A DNA stretch of 64,000 nucleotides from Gerris lacustris. Taxonomy: Eukaryota; Arthropoda; Insecta; Hemiptera; Gerridae. The stretch covers positions 14,540,447-14,604,446 of the forward strand of contig OX578281.1 in the NCBI GenBank assembly GCA_951217055.1. Direction: 5' to 3'. The notes beneath the pieces were generated by a model. The model had not been told where the DNA came from and ran no database searches. It saw nothing but the letters and a program-made list of their open reading frames with translations. The translations under genes and the position numbers were made by a program. Shown in pieces: positions 57,012-64,000 of the stretch; within the stretch, counting starts at the first letter, position 1, and every line of letters begins with the position of its first letter.

Positions 57012-57072
57012 GTGGCTAAGTAATTATGAACTCGTATATGAGAAAGTTTGTCTGAGTTGTCTCGGACAGATT
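57011..57072 (+). mobile_element. Family C 3'-end fragment
   Basis: CTCGTATATGAGAAAGTTTG and the TCTGAGTTGTCTCGGACnGAT tail match the end of the copy at 40914-41512. The rest is absent. Confidence 0.75.
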
Positions 57073-58114
57073 TTTTTACCTTATCGTGTTGTAGAAAAAT
57101 ATTTGATAGCTTTCTGATTGAGAAGACACCATTTAAAGCAGAGAAATCATATTAACACATGCTTGTTCAAATAGATGTGTGTACTTTTAATTATATTTGT
57201 GATAATATTTACCAAGTGCCAATATTGGTAAAAGAAATAGTATTAAATCAATAAGTGAAAATTGGGTTTTAATATAGGTTTCAGGATTTTACACTAAAAC
57301 AGTCAAACTGTCTATCTAATTAGATCAAATGTTATTGACACTAAGCAATACCATGAAATTAGTTGGTAACATAACATTTGAACATTAAAAATAACTTTTA
57401 TCTATTGCCTGGATAAACATGTAAAGCCAATAGGATTAATAATTCGTTATGAATCTGGTTTGAGTTTTTAATACCCTAGATAATAAAAACAATTGTCTGC
57501 TGTACAGAAAATTCCTCTGACAATAATATCGATCAACTGCTAGCAGCTATACGTAAAATGCTGAATTTCACAATTCTAGGAGAATATGATTCGGAGAGTT
57601 GAATTAAACAATCTACGTTACCGCAAATATCCAACGAAATCTCTTCAAAAATTATATTTTCAATGTAACAGACAGGCGTATTTTCAAATTCAAAAGAGAG
57701 GGACGTAAAATTGTTTTATTTCATTGAACCTGGATACCTGCAAATAGCAGAATGAAATTGGTAAAACGAAAAATACAATATTTTTATACATGATACCTTC
57801 ATTTCAAAATGAAGGATTTAAATCGAAAGCTATATATAGAATATAGTTATCAAAGCCTGTCGCGGTTTTTACATATTCCATAAAACTTTAATTATGATAT
57901 CTTCATATCCAAATTAAATATATGGTTCATATACTTCATAATTCATAATTCTCGTGTTCGAGTATGGTGTCTGCCTGTCACAACCATTTCACCACGTCTT
58001 AAAAATTACCTGTATGATTTAAATGAAATTTAGATGGTAGGTCATAATTAGTCAGTTGTTAGCTCCATATTAATTTTAACTTTCTGCTTCCAATCCTTTA
58101 TATTCCGTATGCGG
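57073..58114. other. AT-rich spacer with a D-like remnant
   Basis: Positions 57960-58095 keep a GTGTCTGCCTGTCA tract and GATTTAAATGAAATTTAGAT, like family D but too decayed to bound. Otherwise nothing recognised. Confidence 0.4.
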
Positions 58115-58612
58115 AATAGTACATTACGCGTCGAGTGCGGAAAGTAGCATTTTGCATGCGAGTGTGGAGTTTGCACCCGAGCGACAGCGAGGGTAGTAAA
58201 ACCACACGAGCAATGCAAAATGCCGTTTTCGCACGAGTTGTGTACCGTACTTTATCTACGATTGTTAGATTTAAATAATAAATACAGAAAAAAATAAACT
58301 TCCTGTATGGAAGTTCGTATCTCTTCTCTTGATAAAGATGGCATTAATCTTGAACTGTATTTTTTGCCGAATTAAATATTTCTGGAGGAGTACCTATTAT
58401 TCTCTACATTTTCGTCAAAGCCACTTGATTCATTCATTGTTTTTCACTAAAAACTCGATATAAACAGTTACTTTAATAAAAGAATAGCAAATTAGTTTTG
58501 TTAAATGTAAACAAACTCGCTAATCGTGCGTAAAGCTGAAGAATTCCTCTTCTTTACCGCGCTAGCGTGGTAAAGAAGAGGAATTCTTCAGAACTATGAG
58601 ACGCGCATGCGC
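58115..58612 (-). mobile_element. Family E element, copy E2 (best hairpin)
   Basis: The hairpin at 58536-58591 has perfect 23-bp arms (CTGAAGAATTCCTCTTC...) around a 10-nt loop with GCTAGC, and CGCATGCGC lies just outside. On the minus strand an ATG (plus 58437-58435) opens MNESSGFDENVENN. After a shift it continues TPPEIFNSAKNT, parallel to the frames in E1 and E3. The far end is AATGTACTATT at 58115. A subterminal inverted repeat of GCATTTTGCAT/ATGCAAAATGC brackets the GAGCGACAGCGAGG block. Confidence 0.75.
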
Positions 58613-58632
58613 GATGACTACAAGTACGTAAA

Positions 58633-59465
58633 TAATAACGCTTTTTATTAAATATAAATGATAAAATCACACTGCTAAGTATGCGAAGCTAGCTATTTAT
58701 ACATGGCAGAGTTAGAAAAGAGACAAAATTGAAAGTAACTAACTATTTGTATTAGTGGATTTAAGGAAAAATTAATAGAAAACCATTTTTTTATTATTAA
58801 AGCAAGCGTCATGCAATAAATATGTATTGAATATTCAGAAAATAGTTAATCATGATGAGTTGTAATTGAAGAGGTTGATTGTAGTATAGAGCCGAGTATT
58901 GAAGGGACAGGACTGTTCCCTCATATACTCCCCCGGCCAGGCTCCATTTAAAATATTATTAAATATATCACTTCACTACACAAAAACTTCTGCTGGTATC
59001 AAATTGAAATATTACATGCCTGTTTCAATTGAACTTTAGATTGATATGTATGAAGTTTTAATGAAATCGTTAAGTTAGAACGTAAGATATCGGTAAAAAA
59101 GTTGTTTTCTCTTTTTTAAACGTTTAGGTCCGCTTTAATAAATTTAGCGATCTCTTTAGTACTTCATAGCGGTGTTGGTGTTGGTTTTACTAAAAACATT
59201 ATTTAAAAAAGTTGTTTGTAGATAGTTGGACATTTTTTCCCGTCCTAAAATTGCAATTTTATATTTGAAGCTTATATGTTTATGCTTGCGTTGCGCGCGA
59301 CCGATTGGGTGGATAACGTTGTCCAATGAACATGAACCAAATTTCAACTTAATCGGTCATCTTTTACTTAAGCTATTTTCATCGGTCGGTTTTGTGACGG
59401 TCGTTTATTTCGTATTCACTCCCGGGCTTCAGACGCTAAGGAACTCGCCATTAGGAACTTCGTTC
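58633..59465 (-). mobile_element. Family B element, copy B2
   Basis: It aligns with B1, from TTTTTATTAAATATAAATG and AAAATCACACTGCTAAGTA to ATTAGGAACTTCGTTCC. The distal inverted end present in B1 is missing. Between them lies a core that matches family A (CTTCTGCTGGTATCAAATTG, CGTAAGATATCGGTAAAAA). The small frames in it are not genes. Confidence 0.75.
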
Positions 59466-59642
59466 CAAAACATTAACACTTATGTTTTTAAAACTACTCA
59501 CTAATGCTAATAAAATGTTTACAGTATACGCGGGCGAGTCCACATAAAGACCATAAAATACATTTTCTAATTTTGCACAAATTGCATCATTTCTTGCATT
59601 CATCATAAATTAGATTTTAATAACACACATCAATCTGAGTAA

Positions 59643-60385
59643 ACAGGGTGGCCTACGGGAAACTGACGATTTTTGAATAAGCAGTACATACGCGGTTATA
59701 TTTTAAGTAAAGAAAAAGGTATGGGCATTTTTTATCAGGTAATTACATGCCGTTTTTTTGTTTTAAAATTACGTCAGGCACGATGTTGGCATCTTGTTTA
59801 TGACATGATGCAAAACTGGACTATAAAGGTGAGACAAAACCACTATCGGTGAGACAAACCACTATCGATACTCCTGACTTCATGAAGAATTGTTTCTTCA
59901 TGAACTCAGGATTCTTCAACTTTCTTTTCCTTATTTAGTGTCATGGGTTGGTTCAATTCCCAACAACAAGAGATTAAAGATATCCTTACAAGAAGAAGTC
60001 ACACGTCAGGTAGGTTATTTCTTGATTAGGTTTCCACTTGTTCGAAGATTGTTGGTCCATTTGAGGGTGTTGCGACTTGGAAACCATGCCATGGCATCCA
60101 ATATTAAAGTGGCATTGGAACTCTCACTGCTCATTTATCACCGATTCACCTCGTTTAACAAATGCAAACAAGATCCCACGAGGGGACCTAACCTATCTTA
60201 ACTGTCAGAAAATGCCATTTTGTGAATGTGCCAGCTTAGTCAGAAGGTGCCAACTTGGTTCAGTAGGGTGTAAAACATCACGTGTTTGAATTCGTTAAAT
60301 GTGATGAATCACTGATAACAAATCTACTTGTCCAGTGCCAGTGCATGTATTTCCAAAAATATTAGTTTCCTGCGGGTCACCCTGT
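59643..60385. mobile_element. mariner/IS630-like MITE, 743 bp
   Basis: The ends ACAGGGTGGCCTACGGGAAA and, read inward, ACAGGGTGACCCGCAGGAAA are inverted with few mismatches. ACAGGGTG ends are typical of mariner-like elements and match the end at 39291-39303. Frames of 103 and 70 codons at 59890-60289 overlap and show no transposase motif. Confidence 0.75.
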
Positions 60386-61963
60386 ACTATATAAATACTT
60401 TAATACTAATGGGACCATTCCTCTTGTCCAAACACGAGGAAGCTAAGTGCCCCACTAATTAAAAAATTGGCAGACGTTTTTAAAAATTTAAGGTAACAAC
60501 AGCTTTATTAATGTTATAAACTAAAAATTAGAAAGTTATAATTGCTTTTAGAAATTAAATTATACTAAAATTGAGAAAATAGTTCTAATGTTAATAAAGT
60601 AATCTGTAAAATAAATTTTAAAAAGTTTTAGCAGAATACATATCAGCAAAAACAACTATCAACCCTAACTCTAAAAGTTGTAGTAATAATTCTTAGGAGC
60701 GAATAAGATTTTAGCTTTGTTCAAACAAACACCGAATATGTGTAGGAAGATGAATTAAATAAAAAAATATTTTATTCATTAGAGATATTTTTCATACGTT
60801 ATCATAATACTAAACTATGAATGTTATAGAAAGCATTTCTCATTAGAACAGAAAGCTATTATCAATAGATAAATACACGAGTCAAGTTGAAGTGGTATAC
60901 ATATAATTTTTGAAGCCACATTAAATTTCAAACTACATTCTAATACATGACATTATGTTCTGTTAAACTAAAATCATTTCATTCCTGTGCTCCTTCGAGA
61001 GCAGTTATTTAATAATTTTGATAACTAAGTATTATTTATGTTGTAACTAACGATGCTTTCTACTATTTAAACATTTTAATCTACAAACAATACATGTTAA
61101 TAGCAGGAAAGTTGATTCTTTAAGATATAATAATCTAAAAATTATATGATTACACTTTACACATTTTTTTTTTTCAATATGATTATATTTGTTAAATGTA
61201 CTTCACCGCTCTGATTATCGGGAAAAGCAGATGGATGGAGAAAAAACTAAATTTTGTGAATAATAGATCTATTAGAAACTTTAAAAAATATAAAAGCAAT
61301 TATCACGCGAATACACATCCCTGAACATATTGTTTAAATGTTAAAAAGTTTCGAGCTTAAGGCACAGTTTATTATATTTATATATTTTTTTCTTTTGTTC
61401 TTCTACTTTCTTTAATTTTAAAAGTGAAGATGGTTGCGTGAGTCTGTAAAAAAATACTCAATTTACAATGGAAATAAAAAGTGTATTATTAAAACAAAAA
61501 TTAAAACTTTTAAGAATAAAAACTTTTTGACCAAAACGAAATCCTTTGGATAAACAAAAAACTCGTGAAATAACAGTTTTTTGTTAGAAGTTTGCGCAAT
61601 GAAAGGAGAGTCGGAGGAAGGTTTTTTTTAGGGGTTTTCGGACGTTATCTTGGGCCAAGTTATAAGAAAGACAATAAAAGGGTTTCAGGAGCGCACCCTG
61701 GGGAGGTAGTATGAACCCAAAAAGCATTTCCAGCTTAGATAGGCGACCTCTAAGCAAAACTACTTCGGGTCTTTTGGCCCAGCAACCTCTTCTCTTGTTT
61801 TTATCAAATGTAATATGTGATTTTTGCGTGCTTGGCATGTGCAGTGCAGCTTGGTCACGTTTTATTTTCCTAACTTCGTTTTAGAGGAAGACTCACTTAT
61901 TAAACTTTTTCTTTAAGATAATTGTTACATGCTTCAGTCATACAGTTTCAAAAATATTTGGTA
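60386..61963. other. AT-rich spacer
   Basis: A short family D-like remnant (GAGGAAGCTAAGTGCCCCAC) lies at about 60438-60480. Positions 61580-61850 are less AT-rich with an 84-codon minus frame of no recognised family. Otherwise empty. Confidence 0.4.
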
Positions 61964-62641
61964 ATTGAAGCGAGTGTAAGCGAGCTTCTTACATTAAACA
62001 AAATATGCATCCTGTCTGTCTGTCAGTAACGTTTACGTGTCCGACGATAACTTTAGTAAACGTTAACCGATTTAGTTGAACTTTTGAATACATGTTCCTT
62101 TTACTAATGTTCAGGCTAAGTTCGTAGGACAGCGTTATCCGTCTTAGAGTTCGCGCGCAACACTAAAGATTCTATCATAACCTATTCGATAAGACAAACC
62201 TTTTATACAAATAATTTTTTAGGAAAAGCAATAGCGACATCGCTCTGAAGTGATAAAGATCTTTAAAACTATTATAGCGGACCTACACGTTTAAAATAAA
62301 GAAAACGACGTTTTTTTACCGATATCTTACGTTCTAACGTAACGATTTTAATAAAACTTCATAAACATCGTCTAAAGTGCAATTGAAGCAGGCATGTAAA
62401 ATTCCAATTGATAAAAGCAGAAGTTTTTGTGTAATGAAGTGATACATTTTATAATAATTGAAATGAATATGGCGGGAACAAAGTTAAGGAATATGTAGAA
62501 AGGAACCCTTCTTCCTCACTACACGGCTCTCTATTACAGCCAACCTCTTTAACTAACAACTCATCATGATTAATTATTTTTTTAATATCTAATATTCATT
62601 GCATTACACTCGCTTCTATGATAGAGCCACATGATGGCTAG
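61964..62641 (+). mobile_element. Family A element, copy A3
   Basis: It starts ATTGAAGCGAGTGTAAGCGA and ends GATAGAGCCACATGATGGCT plus AG, that is CTAG at 62638-62641 before a T. It contains TGTCTGTCTGTC, CCGATTTAGTTGAACTTTTG and the CGATATCTTACGTTCTAACG block also found in A1, A2 and B2. Confidence 0.85.
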
Positions 62642-62702
62642 TTTTTCATATTATATCATTTATATTAATTGTTATAAATTTGGTTGTTTAAAATCTAAAA
62701 AT

Positions 62703-63245
62703 TAATTGAAGTGAGCGTAAAAGAGGATCTTACATTTAACAAAATATGCTTCCTGTCTGTTTTCTATCTTTCTGTCAGTAACGTTTACGTACCCAACCAT
62801 AACTTCAGTAAAAGTTAACCGATTTAGTTGAAATTTAGTGAACTTGTTCCTTTTACTAATGTTTAGGCTATGTTCGTTGGTCAGAGTTATCCGTCTAAGA
62901 CGCGTTAACACGAGCTTCAAATTAATATAAAATTGGAATTTTAGGTCAGGAAGATATATTTATCATCTATTCGATGAGACGAACATTCTTTTTAAAATAC
63001 AATTTTTAGTAAAAGCAACAGCGATACCGCCATCAAGGGATAATCATCGCTAAATTCTCTACATCGTATCTTAAAGTTTTGAAAAGAGAAAATTACGATT
63101 TTACAAAAAATCTTATGTTCAAACGTAAAGTTATAATAAAACTTCAGATAAATCGTTTAAAATACTAATGAAACAGACAAGAAAAGTTTCAACATGATAC
63201 AAGGAAAAGTTTTTGTGTAGTCATGTGATACATTTAAAATAATAG
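62703..63245 (+). mobile_element. Family A element, copy A4 (degenerate)
   Basis: It begins ATTGAAGTGAGCGTAAAAGA 61 bp after A3 and follows the same order to about TTTTTGTGTAGTCATGTGAT, but lacks the 3' inverted repeat and tail. It is more diverged than A1-A3, so it is the older of the neighbouring pair. Confidence 0.75.
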
Positions 63246-63675
63246 TTGAATGTGAATTCAGGTTGTATGGGTTAGGGTACGTCGAGAGAGCACGATGGTT
63301 CCAAATCAGGTTCAGGCTCGTGATATGTCAGCTTGAGGAAAGCAGGTAATGGCCTAAGTGGAGGCAGGTAGAAATACGCGGTGTCGTAATGTAACGTGAA
63401 CGTGAACATAACAAGGAGTTGAAATATGAAGATATAGAGTGCTTGTTTATGGCCTTAGAGGGTGTTCATTTAAAATTAGAACGTGAAAGAATTGCTGTTA
63501 TGAAATTAATAAGTTAAGGAGAGCATAAGAGGAATACCTTGACTTGTTCGAGCATTTAACAAATTATAGGGAAGAAGGAACGTTTCTTCCTATATTTACG
63601 AATGGTGGAAGTAGAGAGATTCGACTAAATTTTCTATTAAAAAGTTAAGAATCACTTTCGTGATAAGTGTTTTTT
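63246..63675. other. Spacer with a coding-like remnant
   Basis: A plus-strand frame around 63417-63515 reads EDIECLFMALEGVHLKLERE before stops. It may be a decayed protein-coding remnant, but the family is unknown. Confidence 0.3.
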
Positions 63676-64000
63676 TACAAGCTTTCATTTAACTTGCAAT
63701 ATTTGTATGTATGTTTGTATGTATGTATGTATGTTTGTATGTTTGTATGTATGTTTGTATGTATGTTTGTATGTATGTTTGTATGTATGTTTGTATGTAT
63801 GTTTGTATGTATGTTTGTATGTATGTTTGTATGTATGTTTGTATGTATGTTTGTATGTATGTTTGTATATATGTTTGTATGTATGTTTGTATGTATGTTT
63901 GTATGTATGTTTGTATGTAAGTTTGTATGTATGTTCGTATGTATGTTTGTATGTATGTTTGTATGTATGTATGTTTGTATGTATGTATGTTCGGGTCAAA
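63676..64000 (+). mobile_element. Family M repeat, copy M2, with an expanded tract (cut by window end)
   Basis: ACAAGCTTTCATTTAACTTG and CAATATTTGTATGTATG match M1 at 22853. The repeat resumes with GTATGTTCGGGTCAAA at the window end. The tract between is the microsatellite below. Confidence 0.65.
63700..63990 (+). repeat. (GTATGTATGTTT)n microsatellite, about 290 bp
   Basis: Roughly 24 units of a 12-bp GTATGTATGTTT pattern with occasional 4-bp slips. Open frames on both strands are repeat artefacts. Confidence 0.95.

Noticed and set aside
59890..60289. Possible transposase inside the mariner-like MITE
   Set aside because: Neither overlapping frame shows DDE/D spacing or the helix-turn-helix seen at 39202. 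Length is far short of a transposase.
63685..63999. 104- and 69-codon frames of repeated YKHT or VCMY
   Set aside because: Products of the GTATGTATGTTT microsatellite, open only because the 12-bp unit keeps frame.

Overview
The window looks like an AT-rich animal genome, most likely an insect and possibly a hemipteran. The reasons are the dense non-autonomous transposons, the tRNA-headed SINEs with trinucleotide tails, the non-LTR retrotransposon tails, and the long (TA)n and (GTAT)n microsatellites. The species call is inference. I see no bacterial-type genes, no rRNA or tRNA gene, and no host gene I can name. No open frame exceeds about 116 codons, and most short frames lie inside repeats. 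The window reads as intergenic or intronic DNA built from nested mobile elements.

Layout. 0-14 kb: a Helentron-like element (A1), hairpin clusters, a broken LINE tail, a hAT-like remnant, foldback elements, and a tandem array joined to a foldback. 14-24 kb: a hAT element (8-bp target duplication) holding a C-family copy and a tiny Helitron, then a pogo-like MITE, a SINE, and a piggyBac-like MITE with TTAA duplications inside another repeat. 24-35 kb: a D-family element split by a gypsy reverse-transcriptase fragment, a LINE tail, a long hairpin, a nested locus at 29.0-32.4 kb, SINEs, and one unexplained coding-like block at 33.7-34.1 kb. 35-45 kb: a near-palindromic AT-rich element, a third hAT, E- and B-family copies, a mariner-like transposase start, a PIF/Harbinger-like element inside a tandem repeat, a second PIF/Harbinger-like element, and a snapback element with hammerhead-like cores. 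45-64 kb: more D, B, A and E copies, a 5S-rRNA-like fragment beside a perfect palindrome, a LINE tail, a mariner-like MITE, and a microsatellite that grew inside a repeat.

How the parts relate. No genes work together here. The clearest biological pattern is that several families with different termini (A, B, C, D, I, M, N and probably L) share one internal layout. A CTGT-rich or similar short tandem tract is followed some 35-60 nt later by a degenerate motif close to GATTTnnnTGAAATTTGGTATACATG. In A and C the inverted repeats are asymmetric: one lies at the 5' end, the other 24-28 bp short of the 3' end, as in Helentron-associated elements. A second pattern is family E, which begins with a long hairpin and carries the same short N-terminal reading frame in three copies.
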